Shown: in pieces, positions 49,358 to 57,254 of the stretch | Layout: every line of letters begins with the position of its first letter | How positions within the stretch are numbered: position 1 is the first letter of the stretch | Source: Laribacter hongkongensis DSM 14985 | GTDB taxonomy: Bacteria > Pseudomonadota > Gammaproteobacteria > Burkholderiales > Aquaspirillaceae | Length of the DNA: 64,000 nucleotides | Direction: 5' to 3' | NCBI RefSeq assembly: GCF_000423285.1 | Contig: NZ_KE383997.1 | Location: 1 to 64,000 of the forward strand | Notes under the pieces: generated by a model | Databases searched by the model: none | The model's input: the letters and a program-made list of their open reading frames with translations, nothing else | Told to the model about the DNA's origin: nothing | Translations under genes and position numbers: made by a program

Positions 49358-50346
49358 TGCGCACAGCAAAAAAAATGAGCTGCATCATCCCGGTCTACAA
49401 CGAGCAGGATAATGTATATGACATGATAAAGACCACTGCTCACATTATCAGTCATTTGGTTGAAGAGTACGAAATCATCGTGGTAGATGATGGCAGCAGA
49501 GACAATTCAGTCATGCATGCAAGCCAAGCAATCAATGAAATCCCTATCAAAATCATTGAGCTATCCAGGAACTTCGGAAAAGAAATAGCCATCTCCGCAG
49601 GACTAGAACATTGCGATGGAGATGTGGCAATCCTGATTGACTGCGACTTTCAGCATCCACCAGAACTCATTCCAGATTTTTACCAGAAATGGCAAGAAGG
49701 ATATGACATGGTATATGCAGTAAGAGATAGCAGAAAAAATGAAAAACTTTCCAAAAAACTCTATACAAAAATATTTTACTGGATATTAAATATTGGCGCA
49801 AAAGTCAAGGTACCGAAAAATACTCAGGATTATCGTATCCTGGACAGAAAAGTTATCAACGCCATAAATTCCATGCCGGAAAAAAACCGCTTCATGAAGG
49901 GGCTGTTTAACTGGGTAGGATTTAAATCGACACCATTAATTGTACATACAGAAAACAGAAAGTCAGGCAAAAGCAGTTTTAATTTTTCATCTCTTGGACG
50001 ACTGGGAATAACTGCGATCACCGCATTCTCAAACATGCCCTTAAGAATCTGGGTGCTAGCTGGATTTGCAGTCTCACTGTTTTCCATATTTTATGGCTTG
50101 TACATATTTTTTGACACAATTTTTTTTGGCATTAAAACAGATGGCTGGCCTACGCTTATTACAGCAATATCATTTCTTGGAGGAGTTCAGCTGATATCAA
50201 TAGGCATCCTAGGAGAGTACATTGGTCGGATTTTTGAGGAAGTAAAAAACAGACCCAGGTATTTCATAAAAGAAATAAAAACATCTGCTTCGCCGACACC
50301 AAGAAATAAAGAAATGTGCCATGCTTGCAAAAACAGTCTTGCCTAA
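49357..50346 (+). CDS. ArnC/GtrB-type polyprenyl-phosphate glycosyltransferase
   Basis: A 329-residue GT2 enzyme: Ile-Ile-Pro-Val-Tyr-Asn-Glu-Gln-Asp-Asn, Val-Val-Asp-Asp-Gly-Ser, Asp-Cys-Asp-Phe-Gln-His-Pro-Pro-Glu, then two C-terminal membrane helices (about 230-300). This is the DPM1/GtrB/ArnC layout that loads a sugar from a nucleotide onto undecaprenyl phosphate at the cytoplasmic face. Together with the ArnT-like gene it provides the lipid-linked donor. ATG 49357 shares its A with the previous stop; Met-Ser-Cys at 49375 is an alternative start nearer the first strand. Overlaps the next gene by 26 bases. Confidence 0.87.
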   Translation: MRTAKKMSCIIPVYNEQDNVYDMIKTTAHIISHLVEEYEIIVVDDGSRDNSVMHASQAINEIPIKIIELSRNFGKEIAISAGLEHCDGDVAILIDCDFQHPPELIPDFYQKWQEGYDMVYAVRDSRKNEKLSKKLYTKIFYWILNIGAKVKVPKNTQDYRILDRKVINAINSMPEKNRFMKGLFNWVGFKSTPLIVHTENRKSGKSSFNFSSLGRLGITAITAFSNMPLRIWVLAGFAVSLFSIFYGLYIFFDTIFFGIKTDGWPTLITAISFLGGVQLISIGILGEYIGRIFEEVKNRPRYFIKEIKTSASPTPRNKEMCHACKNSLA

Positions 50347-50716
50347 ACAAATAATCATGTTTGGGATCGTCGGCATATGCGCCATGTGCACCCATTATTT
50401 GCTGGCAATATTTTTATTCATCCCGATTCTACCCTCTCCCCTCTTAGGTAATTTCTTTGGATATTGCAGCGCCTTTCTTGTAAGCTACTTTGGCCATTCG
50501 CATCTGACATTTAACACTCCTGCCAATAGAAAAAATGCATGCAGGTTTTTATTTGTATCAATACTAGGATTTTCTGCAAATGAATCCATATTTTGGTTGC
50601 TGGCCTATCAAGCCAAATTAAACATCAGCCTCTCACTTATCATTGCAATGCTGGCTGTTGCATCATCCACATTTATTTTGGGTAAATTCTGGGCTTTTTC
50701 TCATGCATCAATCTGA
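50321..50716 (+). CDS. GtrA-like flippase subunit
   Basis: A 131-residue membrane protein with four helices and a GtrA/DPMS3 pattern: Phe-Gly-Ile-Val-Gly-Ile-Cys-Ala, Tyr-Phe-Gly-His-Ser-His-Leu-Thr-Phe and Lys-Phe-Trp-Ala-Phe at the end (the family's Lys/Arg-Phe/Tyr-Trp-Val-Phe). GtrA proteins help move undecaprenyl-phosphate-linked sugars across the inner membrane. Its position between the GT2 and a deacetylase suits flipping of the amino-sugar carrier. The start lies inside the GT2 gene, and the end overlaps the deacetylase gene by 14 bases. Confidence 0.83.
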   Translation: MLAKTVLPKQIIMFGIVGICAMCTHYLLAIFLFIPILPSPLLGNFFGYCSAFLVSYFGHSHLTFNTPANRKNACRFLFVSILGFSANESIFWLLAYQAKLNISLSLIIAMLAVASSTFILGKFWAFSHASI

Positions 50717-51479
50717 TATCATTATTTGCGCAGATGACTTTGGATTAAATGGTGAAGTAACGGATGGGATCATTGACTTGCTTGAATGCAATGTCATTAC
50801 AGCAACAAGTATTTTTTCTGGGTCTCTTCTTGTACAGCAACATCATGACTGGATTCATCGTCATCGGAACATGGCTCATTTTGGCCTGCACTTCAATCTG
50901 ACGGAGAAAATTGGTGCAGGCACTTTCTGGCCCCTCCCCAAAGTCATGCTAAGCAGTAAGCTGCATCTCATATCAAAAAACAAAATAGTTCATCAACTGG
51001 ACTGGCAAATAAAAAATTTTGCAGACACTCTTGGCTTTTTGCCTGATTACATAGACGGGCATCAGCATATCCATGCCTTCCCGGTTATCCGCACAGCCTT
51101 GATGGATGCGCTATACAAAAACTACGATCAGGATTGGCCATGGATTCGCGGAGTTGAGAAAATCACATCAAGTGGAGGTTGCGTCATAAAAGAACAAGCG
51201 CTGAAATGGATGTCGTCAGGCTTCTCCCGTGAACTTACGGCCACCAATAACACAGTTAAAATTACCAATGAATTAGCCGGAATGTATGACTTCAATCCGT
51301 CAGTTGATTTTTCCAAGTTGTTACTCGGATGGATTGAGCGCAGTGGCCCGAAAACGATTTTGATGGTACATCCAGCAATCAAGGAAAATAAACAAGACCC
51401 TATAGGGAAATCCAGGCTAAATGAATATTTGCATTTAAAAAAATTATCAAAAAAAATATTGCTGGATAAAAGATGCTAA
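50703..51479 (+). CDS. YdjC/ChbG-family carbohydrate deacetylase (NaxD-like role)
   Basis: A 258-residue YdjC-fold deacetylase: Ile-Ile-Ile-Cys-Ala-Asp-Asp-Phe-Gly-Leu-Asn holds the metal-binding Asp-Asp, and His-Phe-Gly-Leu-His-Phe-Asn-Leu-Thr and Asp-Gly-His-Gln-His-Ile-His provide the His ligands. Members remove acetyl groups from N-acetylated sugars. In Francisella the homologue NaxD deacetylates undecaprenyl-phosphate-linked N-acetylgalactosamine before an ArnT-like enzyme places galactosamine on lipid A. The same gene set here suggests an equivalent step. The conserved His/Asp set looks intact. Overlaps the next gene by seven bases. Confidence 0.85.
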   Translation: MHQSDIIICADDFGLNGEVTDGIIDLLECNVITATSIFSGSLLVQQHHDWIHRHRNMAHFGLHFNLTEKIGAGTFWPLPKVMLSSKLHLISKNKIVHQLDWQIKNFADTLGFLPDYIDGHQHIHAFPVIRTALMDALYKNYDQDWPWIRGVEKITSSGGCVIKEQALKWMSSGFSRELTATNNTVKITNELAGMYDFNPSVDFSKLLLGWIERSGPKTILMVHPAIKENKQDPIGKSRLNEYLHLKKLSKKILLDKRC

Positions 51480-52657
51480 AGCACAATTTTTTGTACAAAG
51501 GAAATAGAGCAATTCTTGTGAATGCGCTATTTTTGCTATTGATGATAATCGTTGCCGGCTTCACGGTGTATCGTGCAGCATTCAATGATATTGAGCGCAC
51601 TGATTTTACTGTTTATACAGAAGCTGCCAGACATGCATTGGCAGGTATGGATATTTACACAGCAGAAAATTCCAGGGGGTGGCGTTATGTCTATCCCCCT
51701 ATATTTGCCATCATGATGATTCCGCTTTATCTGGTGCCCCTGTGGATGGCATCTTTGGCATGGTGTGCAATCAGTTTCCTATGCATATGGTTAATATATA
51801 AATATTGCCTTGACTTCTTACACCCCAAATCAGCTCAAGTGTATGCCGCTATTTTCGTTTTCGGTGTGCCACTGATTGGCGGAATCATGCGAGGTCAAGT
51901 ATCCATCCTGGTATCTTTATTGGTTATATCAAGCGTTATTTTTTTCTCAAAGGAGAAGGATTTCCTTGCCGGAGTACTGCTGGCTTGTGCAACAATGCTG
52001 AAAGTTTACCCCGCTGCAATGCTTGGATATTTTGTTATATACAAAAACTGGAAGAGCCTTTATGGATTTACTCTTACCATCTTGGTTTTGGGATTGCTGA
52101 TTCCTGTTTGCGTACTGGGCATTCAAGGCACGATAGATAACTATCAAAGCTGGATAAACACCATAGCGCATCCAATAACACAGTCCAATGACTACAGAAT
52201 GCAACACTCTGATTTATATGGACAATTACTGGATTCGGCAAAGCCCAGAAATCAATCATTGGAATCCTTGTTTCTAACCATTGGCATCAATCCAGCCCTG
52301 ATCAAATATTTGGTCTTATTGACAGGTAGTGTAATGTTTGTATGGATGTTTGCTCAGGCAAGAAAAGGAGAAGGAAAGCTGTTTGTCGGAGGCGCATTCT
52401 TGACATGGAACCTGCTTATTTCACCAATTGCTGAAACACATTATTTTTCAAATCTGATATTACCAGCACTATTGATTATAATGTTGCTTGACAGCAAGCA
52501 TCCACTCGCATCCAAAATATTTATAACTGGCGCATTCTTGCTAGTGCTATCTGCCCGTTGGGATGAATTAGCTTTGTACCGGCCACTGACATGGCTTGCA
52601 ATTTTCATATGGCTATGGTTGATGAGAAACAAAAGCTATGGACAGGGAACAGCCTGA
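51473..52657 (+). CDS. GT87-like (DUF2029) integral membrane glycosyltransferase
   Basis: A 394-residue membrane protein with about nine helices. The first loop reads Arg-Thr-Asp-Phe-Thr-Val-Tyr-Thr-Glu-Ala-Ala-Arg, then Asp-Ile-Tyr-Thr-Ala, and Tyr-Val-Tyr-Pro-Pro-Ile-Phe-Ala. These match the DUF2029/GT87 family of polyprenyl-phosphate-dependent mannosyl- or arabinosyl-transferases (Asp in loop 1, Tyr-Pro-Pro after it). It starts seven bases inside the deacetylase gene. Its acceptor is unknown. A second GT-C enzyme in the block means two decorations, or one on lipid A and one on another glycan. Last gene of the AT-rich block. Confidence 0.78.
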   Translation: MLKHNFLYKGNRAILVNALFLLLMIIVAGFTVYRAAFNDIERTDFTVYTEAARHALAGMDIYTAENSRGWRYVYPPIFAIMMIPLYLVPLWMASLAWCAISFLCIWLIYKYCLDFLHPKSAQVYAAIFVFGVPLIGGIMRGQVSILVSLLVISSVIFFSKEKDFLAGVLLACATMLKVYPAAMLGYFVIYKNWKSLYGFTLTILVLGLLIPVCVLGIQGTIDNYQSWINTIAHPITQSNDYRMQHSDLYGQLLDSAKPRNQSLESLFLTIGINPALIKYLVLLTGSVMFVWMFAQARKGEGKLFVGGAFLTWNLLISPIAETHYFSNLILPALLIIMLLDSKHPLASKIFITGAFLLVLSARWDELALYRPLTWLAIFIWLWLMRNKSYGQGTA

Positions 52658-52762
52658 TATCGATAACTCCCGGTTTATTCCAGAGTGGATGAGCCTTTTC
52701 CTGGATTGGCTCGACATTTCTCAAACAAATATGGCCATAAAACATGGTCAAACAAATCGTGA

Positions 52763-54151
52763 TCATGAAACCGGCTGGACCAACTGGCCGCCCACACTAG
52801 CAATCAATCCCACGGTGGCCTGATAACGCCGCCCGCGGCTATTCCAAAGGGCATTTTCTGCCTGGATGCGCTGGTTCTGGGCATTCAATACGGTCAGATA
52901 CCCCACCGTCCCGGCCTGATACTGGTTACCGGCAATCTGTTCAGCCCTGCGGGCAGCATTCAGCGCTGCCTGCTGACGGTTTTCCTCTTCAGCGAGGATC
53001 GCCTGTGCCGACAGATTGTCCTCCACCGCCTGAAACGCTGCCAACACCATCTGTTGATACGCGGCGACCGCGCCCTGGTAGTTGGCCGAGGCCACGTCCA
53101 CCTGGGCGCGCCGCGCGCCACCGTCCAGCAGGGTCGCCAGCACCTCCGGCCCGATCGACCAGATCCGGTTCGGCATCGTCAGCAAATGGGCAAAGCTGCT
53201 GCCGCGATAGCCCACCGAAGCATTCAGGGTCAGACTGGGGAAAAATGCCGCCTGCGCCACACCGATGCGGGCATTGGCGGCGGCGACGTTTTTCTCGGCA
53301 GCCCGGATGTCCGGTCGCCGGGTCAGCAAGGTAGATGGCACGCCGGCATCCAGCACCGGCACATCCGGCAAGGCAGCCGGCAAGACCAGTTCCAGCCGGA
53401 AGACGCCGGATGCCGTGGCCAGTGCATGCTCCAGCTGTGCCACGGTCAGTTGTTTGTCGAGCCGGGCCGCCCGGGCGGTTTCCCACTGCGACACGGCCAG
53501 CTCCACATCCGCAGCAGCAGCCGTTCCGGCAGCATACTGGTTACGGGCGATGCGCAGCGCCTGCTCCAGTGCCTGTTCGCTGACCTGTAACTGACGCTGC
53601 TGGAAGGATGCCACGACCCACAGCAGGTAGGCATTGGCGAGCTGCACCTGCGCACTCAGCCGCGCGGCTTCCAGCAAGGCTGCACTGGCCTCGGCCTGGG
53701 CCTGGCCCGATTCGACCGACCGGCGCACGCTTCCCCATACATCCGCCTCCCAGCTGGCTGTACCGGTCACGGTAGCCTGTGTCGCTGCTGCCGTGCCGGG
53801 CTGGGACACGCCGCGCAGCCGGGCCGCTGTCACCTCGGCCGACGGCCAGAACGCGGCCTGGGCCAATCGCAGCTCGGCCTCGGCGGCGCGGTACTGCGCT
53901 TCGGCCTGGGCGATGGCCGGACTCTGCGTGGCCATCTGCTGCATCAGCCGGTCCAGCTGTGTATCACCAAACACCCGCCACCAGTCACCCCGCTCCAGCG
54001 GATCGGTAGCCGACACGGCCACCCACTGGCCCGCCCCGGCGTAGTGCGCCGGCAGGCCGGGCCTGAGGGGCACATAATCCGGCCCCACGGCACAGGCCCC
54101 CAGCAGACACGCCATCCCGGCCAGTCCGGCCCGCTGCATCCCGATTTTCAT
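52763..54151 (-). CDS. RND efflux outer-membrane factor, lipoprotein (NodT/OprM type)
   Basis: A 462-residue TolC-like channel. The lipobox is Leu-Leu-Gly-Ala-Cys-Ala after a short signal. Two repeated OEP domains follow (Ala-Gln-Ala-Glu-Ala-Gln-Tyr-Arg-Ala-Ala, and later Asn-Gln-Tyr-Gln-Ala-Gly-Thr-Val-Gly-Tyr-Leu). ATG 54151 is chosen from AGGAGAAA seven bases upstream and because it overlaps the pump gene's stop (ATGA). It forms the outer-membrane duct for the pump encoded by the three preceding genes. Residue pattern Gly-Tyr-Leu-Thr-Val-Leu-Asn-Ala-Gln is standard for the family. Last gene of the operon. Confidence 0.9.
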   Translation of the reverse strand: MKIGMQRAGLAGMACLLGACAVGPDYVPLRPGLPAHYAGAGQWVAVSATDPLERGDWWRVFGDTQLDRLMQQMATQSPAIAQAEAQYRAAEAELRLAQAAFWPSAEVTAARLRGVSQPGTAAATQATVTGTASWEADVWGSVRRSVESGQAQAEASAALLEAARLSAQVQLANAYLLWVVASFQQRQLQVSEQALEQALRIARNQYAAGTAAAADVELAVSQWETARAARLDKQLTVAQLEHALATASGVFRLELVLPAALPDVPVLDAGVPSTLLTRRPDIRAAEKNVAAANARIGVAQAAFFPSLTLNASVGYRGSSFAHLLTMPNRIWSIGPEVLATLLDGGARRAQVDVASANYQGAVAAYQQMVLAAFQAVEDNLSAQAILAEEENRQQAALNAARRAEQIAGNQYQAGTVGYLTVLNAQNQRIQAENALWNSRGRRYQATVGLIASVGGQLVQPVS

Positions 54152-57100
54152 GATGTTTCTCCTGCACGGCCCGCCCGGTCCGGTCTGCATGTTGCGGCCA
54201 GCCACAGCCGGAAACGGTCAAGATAGAGGTACACCACCGGAGTGGTGTAGAGCGTGAGCAACTGGCTGACCAACAGCCCGCCCACAATGGAAATCCCCAG
54301 CGGCGCCCGGATTTCGGCACCGTCGCCCTGCCCCAGCGCCAGCGGAATGGCACCGAACACCGCCGCCAGCGTGGTCATCAGGATGGGGCGGAACCGCAGG
54401 CGGGCGGCTTCCAGAATGGCGTCCCGGGGCGTCAGCCCCTTGTCGCGCTGCGCACTGATGGCGAAGTCGATCATCATGATGGCGTTTTTCTTGACGATCC
54501 CCACCAGCAGCAGAATGCCGATCAGGGCGATCACGTTGAACTCCTGCCCGGCCAGCATCAGCGCCAGCAGGGCCCCCACGCCGGCCGACGGCAGCGTGGA
54601 CAGGATGGTGAAGGGGTAGATCAGGCTTTCGTACAGCATGCCCAGCACGATGTAGACCGCCACGACAGCCGCAAGGATCAGCCACGGCTGGTTGGCCAGC
54701 GATTCCTGGAACACCTTGGCCGTCCCCTGAAAGCTGCCTCGCACGCCGGTGCCCAGTCCGAGTGCTTCCACTTTGGCGCCAATCGCCTCGGCAGCTTCCG
54801 AGAGGGCATGCCCCGGTTGCAGGTTGAACGACAGGGTCGAAGCGGCAAACTGCCCCTGATGGTTCACCGATAGCGCGGCCTTGCGTGTTTCCCAGCGGGC
54901 CAGAGCCGACAGTGGAATCGCCTGCCCCTTGGGGCCAAACACATGCAAGGCGTCCAGGTCGGATTCATGCCGGGCCTGCACCTCCGGCACCCCCATCACC
55001 ACGTGATACTGGTTGAGCGGGTTGAAAATGGTGGAAACCTGGCGCTGGGAAAAGGCATCCTGCAACACCGCATCCGCCTGCTGCTGGCTCACCCCCAGCC
55101 GTGCCATCGCATCCCGGTCAAAGGTCAGATACACCTGTCCGCCCTTGACCTCCTGATCGCTATTGACGTCCGTGACCACCGGCACCGACTGGATGGCACG
55201 AAACACTTGCTGGCTGGCGGCACGCAGTGTATCCAGCTGGTCGCCCTGCAAGGTGTACTGGTACTGGGCACCGCTGCTGCGCCCGCCCATGCGGATATCC
55301 TGCACCGACTGCAACAAGAGCTGCACTCCCGCCACCCGTGCCGTTTCTTTGCGCAGACGGGCAATCACCGCGTCGGCCGGTATCTGGCGAACCGCTGCCG
55401 GCTTCAGGGTGACGAACATGTTGCCGGTATTGCGCTGTCCGCCACCGGTAAAGGCCACCACCTTGTCCACGGCCGGATCGCGCTGCACGATGGCCACCAG
55501 CCGGTCCAGCTTGTCTTTCATGGCATCGAAGGAAATTTCCTGATCCGCCTTGATCAGGCCATTCAGACGGCCGGTATCCTGCTGCGGGAAAAAGCCCTTG
55601 GGCACCACCAGGTAAAGAAACACGTTCAGCACCACAACGCCCGCCAGAAGCAGCAGCATGGTTCGCCCGTGGCTGACCGACCACTCCAGACTGGCGTCAT
55701 AGCCCTTGCGCAGGCCGAGCCAGAAACGCTCGCGCCGCGACGGTTCGCCCGTGTTGGCCGGCACCGGCCGCAACCAGCGGGCACACAGCATGGGCGTGGT
55801 CGCCAGCGACACCAGCATGGAAATCAGGATTGCCACCGACAGGGTGACGGCAAACTCGCGGAACAGGCGACCGATGATGCCGCCCATCAGCAGCACCGGG
55901 ATGAATACGGCAATCAGCGACAGGCTCATCGACACCACGGTAAACCCGACCTCGCGGACCCCGCGGCGGGCGGCTTCCAGCGGTGCCATACCTTCTTCCA
56001 GATAACGCGTGATGTTTTCCAGCACCACGATGGTGTCGTCGACCACGAATCCGGTCGCCACCGTCAGCGCCATCAGGCTCAGGGTATTGAGCGAATAGCC
56101 GCACAGATACATGCCGGCCAGCGTCCCCAGCAGGCTGACCGGCACCGAAATCGCCGGAATCGCCACCGCCCGCCCGCTTTTCAGGAACAGCGCCACCACC
56201 AGCACCACCAGCCCTACGGACAACGCCAGCGTTTTCTCCACCTCGCGCAGGGCAGCGCGGATCGTGGGCGTGCGGTCCGACACCACCTGCAATTCAATCG
56301 CCGCCGGCAGCCACGCCTGCAACTGCGGCATCAGCGCCCGCACCCGGTCGACCGTCTCGATGATGTTGGCCCCCGGCTGCTTGAAAAGAATCAGCATCAC
56401 GGCCGGTTCGCGTCCGAGCCGGCCCGCCGTGCGGATGTCCAGCACCGAATCGCTGACCCCGGCCACCTGCGCCAGCCGCACCGGCGCACCGTGGCGGTAG
56501 GACACGATCACCGGCAGGTAATCGCGGGCGGTTTTCAAGGCATCGTTGGTCTGCACCTGCCAGTGCTGCCCTGCGCTGTCGAGCACGCCCAGCGGGCGCT
56601 TGAGGTTGCTGCCGGCAATCGCGCTGCGGACGTCCTCCAGCGCCAGTCCATACTGCGCCAGCTGTGCCGGGTTGACATCCATCCGCACCGCCGGCTGCGC
56701 ACCGCCGCCGATGATGACGTTGCCGATACCCTCCACCTGCGCTAGCTTCTGCCCCAGTACCGAATCCGCTGCGTCATACATCTGGCTGGGTGTCAGGGTT
56801 TTCGAGGTCATGGCCAGGATCATGACCGGCGAATCGGCCGGATTGACCTTGCGATAGCTAGGATTGGACGGCATGCCGCTGGGCAGCAGCGTGCGTGCGG
56901 CATTGATGGCGGCCTGCACGTCGCGGGCGGCACCGTTGATGTCGCGGTCCAGATCAAACTGCAGGGTGATGCTGGTGGCCCCGAGCGTGCTGGTCGAGGT
57001 CATTTCGGTAATGCCGGCAATCCGTCCGAGCGTGCGCTCCAGTGGCGTGGCCACGGTCGCCGCCATGGTTTCCGGGCTGGCACCGGGCAGCTTCGCCGTG

Positions 57101-57240
57101 ACACTGAGGGTCGGAAAATCGATCTGGGGCAATGGCGCCACCGGTAGCCACAGAAAGGCCACCAGCCCGGCCAGCATCACCGCCAGCGTCAGCAGGGTGG
57201 TGGCCACGGGCCGCTGGATGAACACGCCGGAGGGAAACAT
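54148..57240 (-). CDS. mdtC: RND multidrug efflux pump, MdtC-type
   Basis: A 1030-residue RND transporter with twelve helices in two repeats and two large periplasmic loops. Helix 4 has Gly-Phe-Val-Val-Asp-Asp-Thr-Ile-Val-Val-Leu-Glu-Asn (proton-relay Asp pair). The N-terminal Phe-Ile-Gln-Arg-Pro-Val-Ala-Thr-Thr-Leu-Leu matches the MdtC/MdtB group. The paired, non-identical pump gene upstream shows this is the heteromultimeric MdtBC type rather than a homotrimeric AcrB. In E. coli MdtBC exports bile salts, novobiocin and metals. Gap of 14 bases to mdtB. Its stop overlaps the outer-membrane factor start. Confidence 0.92.
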   Translation of the reverse strand: MFPSGVFIQRPVATTLLTLAVMLAGLVAFLWLPVAPLPQIDFPTLSVTAKLPGASPETMAATVATPLERTLGRIAGITEMTSTSTLGATSITLQFDLDRDINGAARDVQAAINAARTLLPSGMPSNPSYRKVNPADSPVMILAMTSKTLTPSQMYDAADSVLGQKLAQVEGIGNVIIGGGAQPAVRMDVNPAQLAQYGLALEDVRSAIAGSNLKRPLGVLDSAGQHWQVQTNDALKTARDYLPVIVSYRHGAPVRLAQVAGVSDSVLDIRTAGRLGREPAVMLILFKQPGANIIETVDRVRALMPQLQAWLPAAIELQVVSDRTPTIRAALREVEKTLALSVGLVVLVVALFLKSGRAVAIPAISVPVSLLGTLAGMYLCGYSLNTLSLMALTVATGFVVDDTIVVLENITRYLEEGMAPLEAARRGVREVGFTVVSMSLSLIAVFIPVLLMGGIIGRLFREFAVTLSVAILISMLVSLATTPMLCARWLRPVPANTGEPSRRERFWLGLRKGYDASLEWSVSHGRTMLLLLAGVVVLNVFLYLVVPKGFFPQQDTGRLNGLIKADQEISFDAMKDKLDRLVAIVQRDPAVDKVVAFTGGGQRNTGNMFVTLKPAAVRQIPADAVIARLRKETARVAGVQLLLQSVQDIRMGGRSSGAQYQYTLQGDQLDTLRAASQQVFRAIQSVPVVTDVNSDQEVKGGQVYLTFDRDAMARLGVSQQQADAVLQDAFSQRQVSTIFNPLNQYHVVMGVPEVQARHESDLDALHVFGPKGQAIPLSALARWETRKAALSVNHQGQFAASTLSFNLQPGHALSEAAEAIGAKVEALGLGTGVRGSFQGTAKVFQESLANQPWLILAAVVAVYIVLGMLYESLIYPFTILSTLPSAGVGALLALMLAGQEFNVIALIGILLLVGIVKKNAIMMIDFAISAQRDKGLTPRDAILEAARLRFRPILMTTLAAVFGAIPLALGQGDGAEIRAPLGISIVGGLLVSQLLTLYTTPVVYLYLDRFRLWLAATCRPDRAGRAGETS

Positions 57241-57254
57241 GTCGGCGCTCCGGA

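Larger units (their letters stand above)
47704..52657 (+). other. AT-rich acquired block: envelope amino-sugar glycosylation genes
   Basis: From just after mgtA to the end of the GT87-like gene, base composition drops to about 40% GC against 60-65% around it, and codon use turns AT-ending (AAA, ATT, TTT). Five genes lie head to tail with overlaps. No integrase, transposase or flanking repeat was found, so transfer is inferred from composition alone. The 200-base leader (47704-47911) contains a GCGTACG-centred dyad and no gene. Confidence 0.75.

Noticed and set aside
52658-52762. Duplicated TCAAACAAAT near 52720 and 52748 as an insertion-site repeat bounding the AT-rich block
   Set aside because: Both copies lie on the same side of the block only, so they are not flanking repeats.
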